A stretch of 64,000 bases of DNA from Nostoc piscinale CENA21 (GTDB lineage Bacteria; Cyanobacteriota; Cyanobacteriia; Cyanobacteriales; Nostocaceae), in assembly GCF_001298445.1 (NCBI RefSeq), contig NZ_CP012036.1, positions 5,175,689 to 5,239,688 of the forward strand, written 5' to 3'. This document shows, piece after piece, positions 37,873-45,555 of the stretch (the first letter of the stretch is position 1; the number at the start of each line of letters is the position of its first letter). The notes under the pieces are model-generated. The model searched no databases. It was not told the DNA's origin and saw nothing but the letters and a program-made list of their open reading frames with translations. The translations under genes were made by a program, and so were the position numbers.

Positions 37873-38556
37873 ATGATATTTGCTGACAAAACTACTGAAC
37901 TGTTAACAACTCCACCTTTAGAAAACGGCGACAAACTCACCCGTGCGGAATTTGAGCGCCGCTACCACGCTATGCCGTATCTCAAGAAAGCAGAATTGAT
38001 TGAAGGAGTTGTTTACGTGGTATCCCCATTAAGAATCAAAAGTTATGGAGAACCCCATGCCTACATTATCGCTTGGTTAGGAGTTTATAAAGCAGCGACA
38101 CCAGGCGTAGGTTGTGCAAATAATACCACTGTTTTATTAGATTCTGATAACGAACCACAACCAGACGCACTACTCAGAGTCGAACAAGGTGGACAGTCAC
38201 GAATTACCGAAGAAGATTATCTGGAAGGCGCACCAGAATTAATTGTTGAGATTGCTGCTTCTAGTGCTTCCTATAATTTGCATGAAAAACTAAAAGTCTA
38301 TCGCCGCAATCAAGTTCAAGAATATTTAGTATGGCGAGTTTACGATCGCCAATTTGATTGGTTTAGATTAAATGAGGGTGAGTATATTCAACTTACACCG
38401 AATTCAGATGATGTTATTTGCTCTCTAGTTTTTCCGGGTTTATGGTTAGCAAAGTCAGCATTGTTATCAGGAGACTTAGCTCAAGTATTAGCCACTTTAC
38501 AACAGGGATTATCTACCCCAGAACATCAGACTTTTGTTGAAAAGTTATCTAGTTAA
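37873..38556 (+). CDS. Uma2 family (PD-(D/E)XK-like) protein
   Basis: About 227 residues of the Uma2/DUF820 family, predicted nucleases that are greatly expanded in cyanobacteria. The family signatures are AELIEGVVYVVSP near the start, EPQPDALL with the Asp, and GAPELIVEIAASSAS with the Glu-x-Ala position near 145, then YRRNQVQEYLVW. GTG 37831 upstream is possible, but ATG 37873 fits the family start better. It ends 12 bases into the convergent gene. Function in the cell is unknown. Confidence 0.75.
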   Translation: MIFADKTTELLTTPPLENGDKLTRAEFERRYHAMPYLKKAELIEGVVYVVSPLRIKSYGEPHAYIIAWLGVYKAATPGVGCANNTTVLLDSDNEPQPDALLRVEQGGQSRITEEDYLEGAPELIVEIAASSASYNLHEKLKVYRRNQVQEYLVWRVYDRQFDWFRLNEGEYIQLTPNSDDVICSLVFPGLWLAKSALLSGDLAQVLATLQQGLSTPEHQTFVEKLSS

Positions 38557-39144
38557 CATCCAAACTAAAATTCCGAGTATTACATCCACTGGTGGTAAGG
38601 GATAATCCGTCAAATCAATGGTGACATTCTGCTCTGTTAATTGCAGAAACCGCCAAGCAGTACCATTAGTCACACTGCCATAAATTGTAGAAATAGCTTG
38701 ATTATTAATTTCATTAAATTTTTGTGCTGCAATCATTTCAGCAATGCACTGACCAATACCACTATTCAAATCTGCTTTTTTCGCTTCAATAATAACAACG
38801 GCTGGTGCTTCAATTTCTAGCTGTTCTGGAGAACGACTTAACAGAAAATCACAAACTCCAGTCAATCCTAAAGCGGGAACTACAGTAAAGTCAGCACCAG
38901 AAAATAAACTAATTTTTCTCTGTAAAATCTTACGTACTTCTAATAAAACTGGACTTATTATGAATTCCGAACGGGCTTTTTCACTGCCTGTTGCTATAGC
39001 TAATGGCAAGCTTTCTGCCAAAAAATTAGACAGGGTATCACTAGCAGCAATTGGTTTTATTTCTGGCAAAAACTTTTCACCTTCAATGGTGTTTATGCCA
39101 AAGGTTTGTTTGACTTTTCTGATAGTAAAGTCACTGTATGGCAT
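38545..39144 (-). CDS. Conserved hypothetical, nuclease-like core
   Basis: 199 residues. The central part, GVCDFLLSRSPEQLEIEAPAVVIIEAKKADLNSG, has the spacing of a PD-(D/E)XK fold (Asp, then E-A-K). It is followed by QCIAEMIAAQKFNE and a beta-rich end. Similar proteins are common in filamentous cyanobacteria without a known role. It lies upstream of no clear partner; xisI is 42 bases away on the same strand. Confidence 0.65.
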   Translation of the reverse strand: MPYSDFTIRKVKQTFGINTIEGEKFLPEIKPIAASDTLSNFLAESLPLAIATGSEKARSEFIISPVLLEVRKILQRKISLFSGADFTVVPALGLTGVCDFLLSRSPEQLEIEAPAVVIIEAKKADLNSGIGQCIAEMIAAQKFNEINNQAISTIYGSVTNGTAWRFLQLTEQNVTIDLTDYPLPPVDVILGILVWMLTR

Positions 39145-39185
39145 AAGTTATTCTTTCCCTGGATGATGTAAACTTAAAGCTCAAT

Positions 39186-39521
39186 TTAACCAACGCCAAA
39201 ACCAGTATACTGCCTCACCAATGGTTCATGAAATGCTAGTACAATATCTTCTTTCGGAACTCCTAGCTTAACTAATTCATTAGCCAGACCAATTTCAGTA
39301 CCGTCATGCTGTATCCAAATTTTGTCATTCTTGATATCAATGTGTAAAACACAGCCGTGGTGCCGTCGTCTATTTTTCCAACCAACATACATCAATTGAT
39401 AGTGGTTGCAAACGGTATCAAAAATTAATTGCTGTTCGATTTCATCTTTGGCTGAATCTAGATTGGCATATTCTGTTATGGCTTGTTGGATATATTTTTG
39501 ATATTGCTCTAGCTTTTCCAT
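39186..39521 (-). CDS. xisI: XisI-type protein
   Basis: A 111-residue protein of the XisI family, first known as excision-control factors of the fdxN element in Anabaena: YANLDSAKDEIEQQLIFDT, YQLMYVGWKNRRRHHGCVLH and KIWIQHDGTEIGLANELV are typical. Its start lies inside the last codons of the xisH relic, the usual coupled layout. Most cyanobacterial copies are far from any fdxN element, and a toxin/antitoxin-like or nuclease-control role has been suggested for some. The gene is whole, while its partner is not. Confidence 0.8.
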   Translation of the reverse strand: MEKLEQYQKYIQQAITEYANLDSAKDEIEQQLIFDTVCNHYQLMYVGWKNRRRHHGCVLHIDIKNDKIWIQHDGTEIGLANELVKLGVPKEDIVLAFHEPLVRQYTGFGVG

Positions 39522-39711
39522 TCTACAATTACCTCCTGAATTGGATCATAAATTATTAATTTAAGTTGATAACGTTGAATAACTGTTTTGATAACCTGTA
39601 ACTGAAAAAAAGCTTGATAAACTCCGATTTGAGAGGGTCATTCGTAATTATCCATCCTTCTTTTTCTAACCCTTTCTTAACCGCATCATGAAAAATATCT
39701 TTAGCAGCCAT
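39509..39711 (-). pseudogene. xisH: xisH with internal deletion
   Basis: From ATG at 39711 the minus strand encodes MAAKDIFHDAVKKGLEKEGW plus IITNDPL, the XisH start, then runs out of frame into FFSYRLSK and a stop. In another frame the true end follows: VIKTVIQRYQLKLIIYDP then QEVIVEWKS and a stop at 39509. XisH proteins are about 139 residues; here some 70 codons of the middle, with the nuclease-like core, are missing. The tail still overlaps the xisI start by 13 bases. Confidence 0.75.
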
Positions 39712-39784
39712 TAACTTAAAATATAGTGATTTTACCCAAATAATAATACAAAGATTACAGGCGATCGCACCTTAATTTTGGCAC

Positions 39785-39814
39785 AAAAAAATCGCCCCCT
39801 GAATTCAGGAGGCG
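39785..39814 (-). terminator. Rho-independent terminator of the sigma gene
   Basis: On the minus strand CGCCTCCTGAATTCAGGGGG CG (39814-39793) forms a stem with one mismatch around the central GAATTC and is followed by ATTTTTTT. It lies 20 bases past the stop of the sigma factor gene. Confidence 0.7.
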
Positions 39815-39833
39815 CATCACCGTTATTTAATTA

Positions 39834-40817
39834 TTAACTAGCAACGTATTCTTTGACGTTGGCGCGGCGGCGGCGCAGATGAGCTAAGGCTTGATGTTCG
39901 AGTTGACGAACACGTTCGCGGCTGAGATTTAATCGCTCACCTACTTTTGCCAAAGACAATTCATTTCCATCCTCTAAACCAAAGCGCAGGGCTACGACTT
40001 CCCTCTGTTGGGGTGTGAGTTCGGCGAGCAGGGTGTTGAGGTCTTGGCGCAAGAACTCTTGGGTGGTGTAATACTCTGGTGATGGGCCTTCGTCTTCCAA
40101 CATTTCTTGCAGTTCGGTGTCTTGGTTATCACCAACACGCACATCTAAAGAAACTGGTTGACGTGCCATATTCAGATATTCCCGAATTTGCGCTGGTTCT
40201 AATTCCAGTTCTTTGGCAATTTCCGCAGGTGTCGGAGAACGGCCTAAAGTCTGAGCTAGTTCGCGCTGCACTTTTTTGATTTTGTTCAGTTTTTCGGTAA
40301 TATGAATCGGTAAGCGAATGGTACGGCCTTGTTGAGCGATCGCACGGGTAATTGCTTGGCGAATCCACCAGTAAGCGTAGGTTGAGAATTTATAGCCGCG
40401 TGTGGGGTCAAATTTCTCTACGCCTCGTTCTAACCCAAGTGTTCCTTCTTGGATTAAATCGAGAAATTCCATGTTACGCTTTTGGTATTTCTTCGCGATC
40501 GCTACTACCAAACGCAAGTTCGCCTCGATCATTTTTTGCTTGGCGCGTTTACCTTGAGCTACCGTTTGTTTGACATCGGTTTCTGATTGTTTTACATGGT
40601 TCGCCCATTCTGGTAAGCTTGGTTCGCGGTGCAATTTTTTCGCCAAAGCTTCTTTTGCTTCGACCAGTGTCATCATTTGTTGCACCTGCTTCCCATAGAC
40701 AATTTCTTGCTCACGGGTTAGCAGTGGCACACGACCAATTTCCCGCAGATAGGTTCGCACCATATCAGCCGTGAATTTGGTGTTCAGGTTTTCGGTTTGG
40801 GTGTTAACAGTAGGCAT
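39834..40817 (-). CDS. sigB: Group 2 sigma-70 factor, SigB type
   Basis: A 327-residue RNA polymerase sigma factor. Region 1.2 starts at MVRTYLREIGRVPLLT, region 2 contains NLRLVVAIAKKYQKRNMEFL and the -10-binding YKFSTYAYWWIRQAI, region 3 IRLPIHITEKLNKIKKVQR, and region 4 the -35 helix LNLSRERVRQLEHQAL. It lacks the long region 1.1 of primary sigma factors, so it belongs to group 2. The start MPTVNTQTENLNTKFTADMV and the end VKEYVAS match the SigB branch of Nostoc factors, which respond to nitrogen, carbon or stress; which paralogue it is cannot be settled. A terminator follows. The upstream spacer is 750 bases, suggesting a long leader. Confidence 0.85.
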   Translation of the reverse strand: MPTVNTQTENLNTKFTADMVRTYLREIGRVPLLTREQEIVYGKQVQQMMTLVEAKEALAKKLHREPSLPEWANHVKQSETDVKQTVAQGKRAKQKMIEANLRLVVAIAKKYQKRNMEFLDLIQEGTLGLERGVEKFDPTRGYKFSTYAYWWIRQAITRAIAQQGRTIRLPIHITEKLNKIKKVQRELAQTLGRSPTPAEIAKELELEPAQIREYLNMARQPVSLDVRVGDNQDTELQEMLEDEGPSPEYYTTQEFLRQDLNTLLAELTPQQREVVALRFGLEDGNELSLAKVGERLNLSRERVRQLEHQALAHLRRRRANVKEYVAS

Positions 40818-41569
40818 TGGTGCGTTGTCCTCTACTCCGTAAACACAATGAATCTTTAATAACTAAAAAAATTAATTAGGAAAGGCTATCTATAAAAACC
40901 GAACTCAGGTGGTTTCTAGGGATGGCTGATTTAGAAATTTGTTCCCTCTGCTCCTCTACTTGCTGCTCCCTCGTTCTGGCTTCCATAGCTGATGAACGGC
41001 TATATAAGAATAATTCAGTTCACATACTTGAGATTCCAGAAGATGAGTGTTTGAGATAGGTTCCCCCTACCCTTCCTAAATTGTTAGGTCTTTTTAAAAG
41101 CACACTGGGTTGTTTTCAAGAATTCTTCTTTATCTTCAGTTGCAAACAGCTGCTGGTAAATCCGAAGTCGGTATGAGTTTTACTTGCTTTTATCTTAGGA
41201 CAAATCAGGCGGATAGTAAAGTAGTCTACAGAAGGAGAAGATTATAATCCAAAAGTAGTTAATTACAAAAAAATTTAAACTTCCTTAGAGTGCTTACTAT
41301 ATCTATAGTGACGGCAAAATCCCCTCTTATGTTGCCTATCGTTAGGGAGAAAACCGAACTCTCTAGGCATATTTTTGGAGGGATGTTACGAATGGAAGTC
41401 TGAAGTATGAATTGTGACGTATAAAGTGTGAAGTTTCGTCATCATACTGAAAATTCAACGCTCCAGCCCTAAAAGCCATATCGTTATACATCAAATTCCA
41501 GATTTGGTAAGTCTTTCAACTTTTTTCCTCATACTCATTTCATACTTCAGACTTCATACTTCCGACTTT
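40818..41569. other. Long spacer upstream of the sigma gene
   Basis: About 750 bases between the sigma gene and a HerA-like gene, both on the minus strand. It probably holds the sigma gene's promoters and a long leader. Near 41400-41440 and 41490-41570 heptamers of the TGAAGTA/TCATACT kind occur. I saw no gene, tRNA or convincing hairpin. Confidence 0.4.
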
Positions 41570-43309
41570 TTAAAATCCCAAATCAGCTTTAGCTAGTTCT
41601 GCTGCGGCGAATACTTCTGCGTCTGGCTTTTCGTCCCAAGCCGGATCACCGATTTCGGCATAGAAAGTAGCATCGTAAGGACGAGTACGCACCACTACTG
41701 GCATGGGAACAGCATGACCTAAAATCAAGGCTTGTTGCTTGGAGTCTAATTTCGCCAGTACTGATCGCAGCCCACCTGCGCCAGATACACCCGTAAAAAT
41801 GGCATCGATGTCTTTTTCGTCGTTGAGTAAGGCTGTGATTCGAGTACCAATCTGGGACATAACTTCATTATCTATCCCCGACGGTCGTTGATCAACTACT
41901 AGCAACGTTACGAAATATTTCCGCAGTTCCCGCGCGATCGTGCCGAAGATGGTACTTTGGACAATGGCCGGGTCAAGAAAACGATGCGCTTCTTCAATGG
42001 TAATCATCAAAGGTGTGGGGCGATCGTTGGGGTTTTTGCTTTGCAAGAATTTATCAGCTTTGCGGACATAATGCTCATGGATACGTCTGGTGATCATATT
42101 TGTCACCAACATATAAGAGAGCATATTGGACTGGGAACCAAATTCTACCACTACATTCTTACCAGCCTCTAGAGATTGTAAGATTTTATTAATGTAGTTT
42201 TGGGGGCAAACTGCCCGCATATACTTCAAACCGTCTAGGCGCAAGAGTTTCCGTTGCAAAGCCATAATTGAGCCTTTGTGTCCCCGCTTTTCTTCACAGA
42301 ACATTTCGATTTCTTCATTCGTCATGTTCAGCAGTTGCACAATCCAAGCTTTGTTGAATTCACTATAGAGAATGTTGGCGTTATCTAGTGCGGCTTCTGA
42401 AAGTCCTAAATCGCGGCTACATAATTTAATATCTTCAACTTCGATTTGTTCATAACTGAGATATAGTTCTTGAGAGTCGCGCACACCCCGCCGCTTAGTT
42501 GATTCAGGATCAAGGGTGTACACTTCAACTTTCCCCGGAAATAATTGCTTTAACCCTTTAACAGTATTGACATTTTTACCTTCCGCGACGGCTTCCCAAC
42601 CGTATTCTGAGTGCATATCAAAGATCAAGTTTACTGCCGCGTTTTTGCGAATCACACCAGCCAACAACAAGCGGGTGAGAAAGGATTTACCTGTCCCAGA
42701 TTTACCAAAAACGCCGTTGCTGCGTTCAACGAACCGATTTAAATCAATGCACACAGGTACATCCATATCTAATGGTTTACCGATGGCAAAATTCTTTCTT
42801 TGGATGTCATCTTCCCAACCAAAGACGCGGCGAAAATCTTCTTCACTCGCGTCAAAAACCTGACTAAAGTGACTGGGAATAGTTTTGACTGGAAGTAATT
42901 CCATCGTCGTACTAGTTTGGGGTTGAAATGAAGCCAAACCCGTAGTTGATGGGACAAAAGGATTTGCAGATTTGCCGTTAGTGGAAGAAAAAGACTCATT
43001 AGATTCGGGGGTAAACATCAACATCGGCGCTAAGGCGATGGTTCCATAAGTACCACTTCCGGCTAAGACATCTCGTAAAAAAGTGTCTTCCCAACTGGGC
43101 GGATTAGCAATAATCCGGGCGTTAGCTGTGCCGAGGGATACATCTGTCAGCATACAGAAAAACCGCGATCGCATCCCTTGAACAACTAAAAACTTACCCA
43201 CCCGCATATCTTCTACAGAAATATCCGGGTGTAGTCTTACTTCTAATCCACCAGTTAGTGAGCCTTGGATTACCGAACCTAATGGTTTTACCAATTTGTC
43301 ATTTGTCAT
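41570..43309 (-). CDS. HerA-like ATPase (DUF87)
   Basis: A 579-residue FtsK/HerA superfamily ATPase. The N-terminal HAS-barrel-like part (GSVIQGSLTGGLEVRLHP) is followed by Walker A FGKSGTGKSFLTRLLL near residue 220, the Walker B strand LMITIEEAHRF near 440, and the arginine-finger region near IGTRITALLND. HerA pumps or unwinds DNA, often with the nuclease NurA, in end resection or defence; no NurA is next to it here. The Ser/Thr-rich stretch near 115-145 looks like a linker. The gene is a widespread single-copy type in cyanobacteria. Heptamer repeats lie just upstream. Confidence 0.8.
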   Translation of the reverse strand: MTNDKLVKPLGSVIQGSLTGGLEVRLHPDISVEDMRVGKFLVVQGMRSRFFCMLTDVSLGTANARIIANPPSWEDTFLRDVLAGSGTYGTIALAPMLMFTPESNESFSSTNGKSANPFVPSTTGLASFQPQTSTTMELLPVKTIPSHFSQVFDASEEDFRRVFGWEDDIQRKNFAIGKPLDMDVPVCIDLNRFVERSNGVFGKSGTGKSFLTRLLLAGVIRKNAAVNLIFDMHSEYGWEAVAEGKNVNTVKGLKQLFPGKVEVYTLDPESTKRRGVRDSQELYLSYEQIEVEDIKLCSRDLGLSEAALDNANILYSEFNKAWIVQLLNMTNEEIEMFCEEKRGHKGSIMALQRKLLRLDGLKYMRAVCPQNYINKILQSLEAGKNVVVEFGSQSNMLSYMLVTNMITRRIHEHYVRKADKFLQSKNPNDRPTPLMITIEEAHRFLDPAIVQSTIFGTIARELRKYFVTLLVVDQRPSGIDNEVMSQIGTRITALLNDEKDIDAIFTGVSGAGGLRSVLAKLDSKQQALILGHAVPMPVVVRTRPYDATFYAEIGDPAWDEKPDAEVFAAAELAKADLGF

Positions 43310-43362
43310 TGGTTAATGGTCAATGGTCAAGAGTCAAAAGTCAATGGTCATTTGTCATTTAT
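43298..43362. repeat. TGGTCAA heptamer run
   Basis: Seven-base units TGGTCAA, GAGTCAA, AAGTCAA and TTTGTCA follow one another at the start side of the HerA-like gene. A typical cyanobacterial short tandem repeat. Confidence 0.65.
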
Positions 43363-43418
43363 TCTTCTCCTCGCCACCACATCCTCTATTTCTTTTACTC
43401 AGCACTCAGCACTCAAAA

Positions 43419-44210
43419 TTAATCAATTTGAATCGAAGTTGGTGCTGAACCAGCAGGAGAAGCACCGATTAATGGCTTACGAAATTGAGCATAAAGGCGA
43501 TCGCGCCATTCAAAGAATAATTGATAATCGGGGTTATTTGCTATGCTTGGCACTCCTTGACCTCTTAAACTGGCGGGTAAATCTAGATAAGCGCCTTCGG
43601 GGAACTTCAATAATATTGATAAACCAGCCACGGCTAAGTCAGCTAAAGTTGGTTCATCGCCTGTGAGATAAGGACTATCTGTCAATAATAAAGTTAGTGC
43701 TTCTAGGTCTTGTTTTAAATCAGCGATCGCTGCTTTCACCACATCTGGGCTATATCCTACACCCAAACCCAAGACTGTCAAAATATCACTGGGTACGCCT
43801 TCAACTAAATTGCGGAATATATCTGGTGTTGATGTGGGTAATAAGGATTTGCGAAAATTTTGATTCTGACTAATCGCTGCAAAAAGAGCTTTTCTACCTT
43901 TAATCCCGATTGATTCATCTGCCCATTCTTCAATTAATAAGGTTAAAGCTTTTTGCTTGGGATTTTGTGGTATGAGTGGGCGTTCTGGATATTTTGCGTC
44001 TACATACTTAGCTATTTCTGTAGAATCAACAATATAGCGATTACCATCCTTTAATACTGGCACTTGTCTTTGACCAGTCAGCCGAAATAATTCTATTTGT
44101 CCAATACCGGGTGTGACTTCAATTTTCCGATACTCTAAACCTTTGTAATCGAGAATTAACCGCACTTTTTCTGAGTATTGCGACAGTTCCCATTGGTATA
44201 ATTCCAGCAT
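43419..44210 (-). CDS. Glutathione S-transferase family protein
   Basis: 263 residues. The N-terminal thioredoxin-like domain has LYQWELSQYSEKVRLILDYKG (Ser and Tyr/Ser near residue 9-12 as possible glutathione activators) and the cis-Pro in QVPVLKDGN with VDSTEIAKYVD, the glutathione gamma-Glu site. The all-helical C-terminal domain contains LTGDEPTLADLAVAGL, the N-capping motif of the family. Length is slightly above the common 210-230 because of an insert after the first domain. Substrate unknown. Divergent from the fasciclin gene. Confidence 0.8.
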   Translation of the reverse strand: MLELYQWELSQYSEKVRLILDYKGLEYRKIEVTPGIGQIELFRLTGQRQVPVLKDGNRYIVDSTEIAKYVDAKYPERPLIPQNPKQKALTLLIEEWADESIGIKGRKALFAAISQNQNFRKSLLPTSTPDIFRNLVEGVPSDILTVLGLGVGYSPDVVKAAIADLKQDLEALTLLLTDSPYLTGDEPTLADLAVAGLSILLKFPEGAYLDLPASLRGQGVPSIANNPDYQLFFEWRDRLYAQFRKPLIGASPAGSAPTSIQID

Positions 44211-44636
44211 ATTATATCTCTGATCACTGAGGGAGAAAATAACTCTCTAATTTTATCTTCACTTCTCGAAAATTTGGCAAGTAAAAATAAAATCTCTCCT
44301 AGAAATATGGCTATAAGCGGTAATTTTGGCTAATAGATTTTGAGGAAATTTTTAATTTTTCTGGTCAATATTTTGCAGGGTGAGCTATTCTTCTAAATTA
44401 GATAAGTTATTCTGTATCATATCCCCGACCTATTATAGAAGTGAAATATCTATAATCGTTCCTGAATGATTTGCAAATTTGCCACTTCTGCTATTAATAT
44501 ATTTATTTGCTGACAGATGAATAGTACAAAAGATAAAGTTTATCTTAAAAATCTTCCTTTTCAGGTTAGATTTTTTGGGTAGCAAAGTGATATAAGTCTT
44601 TATGTAAACTGTGATAAATCAAAACAAACAAAATTT
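44211..44636. other. Divergent promoter region, GST and fasciclin genes
   Basis: About 425 AT-rich bases between divergent genes. The stretch 44395-44470 is rich in TATAAT-like hexamers (TATTATAGAAGTG), but I could not assign a start. No gene or hairpin seen. Confidence 0.35.
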
Positions 44637-45479
44637 ATGAAGGGGAATTACAGCAAGTTATTGACTAATATAGCAAGTATGGCAGGATTAGCAGGGATGA
44701 GTTTCCTTGTTACTTTACCATCACAAGCTAAAGAAGTACTAAACCCTAGCCCCAGCATTTTTAGCGAAGCTCCTTACAATCGCAGTCAACGAGTACAGGC
44801 AAATGTTAGTTATACACCTGTTCAGCCTGCGATCGCCACAGATAAAAACAACGCTCGTACCAGAACTGTAGTTGCTCAAAAAACCCCAAACAGAGGTTTA
44901 AATCCTCGCCCCAGCATTTTTAATGAGCCTCCCTATAACCGTGGTAGTCAGACTGAACCAACTCCTACCACACCACCAGCAGAAATACCCGCTCAACCTC
45001 CCGCAACAGAAGTACCAGCTACTGAAACACCAGTGCCATCTTCCACCAACGAAACCAGCGATTCTAAAAAAACAGTTGTCGCACTGGCAGAATCGAGCAA
45101 TTCTTTTAAAACCCTGACAGCAGCTTTAAAAGCGGCTGGATTGATAGATACTTTACAAGGTGCAGGGCCTTTCACCATTTTTGCGCCAACGGATGCTGCC
45201 TTTGCTAAATTACCCCAAGAGGCTTTAAAAGACTTGTTAAAGCCAGAAAACAAAGAAGTGTTGGTGAAAATCTTGACTTACCATGTTGTGCAAGGCAAGG
45301 TATTGTCTTCTGATTTGAAATCTGGTCAAGTTACTAGTCTGCAAGGAGATCCCATTGCTGTGAAAGTTGATGAAAATGGGGTACTAGTCAATGATGGCAA
45401 AGTAATTCAGCCAGATATTCAAGGCAGTAACGGTGTAATTCATGCCATTGACAACGTGATTTTACCTCCTAGCCTGTAG
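44637..45479 (+). CDS. Exported fasciclin-domain protein
   Basis: 280 residues. A signal peptide is likely (LTNIASMAGLAGMSFLVTLP, then SQA). Two copies of a short motif follow, LNPSPSIFSEAPYNRS near 37 and LNPRPSIFNEPPYNRG near 87, then a Pro/Thr-rich linker, and one FAS1 domain from about residue 147 to the end (FTIFAPTDAAFAKLP, LTYHVVQGKVL, GVIHAIDNVILPP). FAS1 domains mediate adhesion; in bacteria such proteins are secreted or surface-bound. It may be one of the extracellular proteins of the sheath. The start ATG 44637 follows a purine-rich leader. Confidence 0.85.
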   Translation: MKGNYSKLLTNIASMAGLAGMSFLVTLPSQAKEVLNPSPSIFSEAPYNRSQRVQANVSYTPVQPAIATDKNNARTRTVVAQKTPNRGLNPRPSIFNEPPYNRGSQTEPTPTTPPAEIPAQPPATEVPATETPVPSSTNETSDSKKTVVALAESSNSFKTLTAALKAAGLIDTLQGAGPFTIFAPTDAAFAKLPQEALKDLLKPENKEVLVKILTYHVVQGKVLSSDLKSGQVTSLQGDPIAVKVDENGVLVNDGKVIQPDIQGSNGVIHAIDNVILPPSL

Positions 45480-45555
45480 TTTCCAGGGTGTTAAGACTGG
45501 GTATAAGAGTATAAGAGTGTGGGGTGTAGAAAGCTACAAATTTCCACCTCACACC

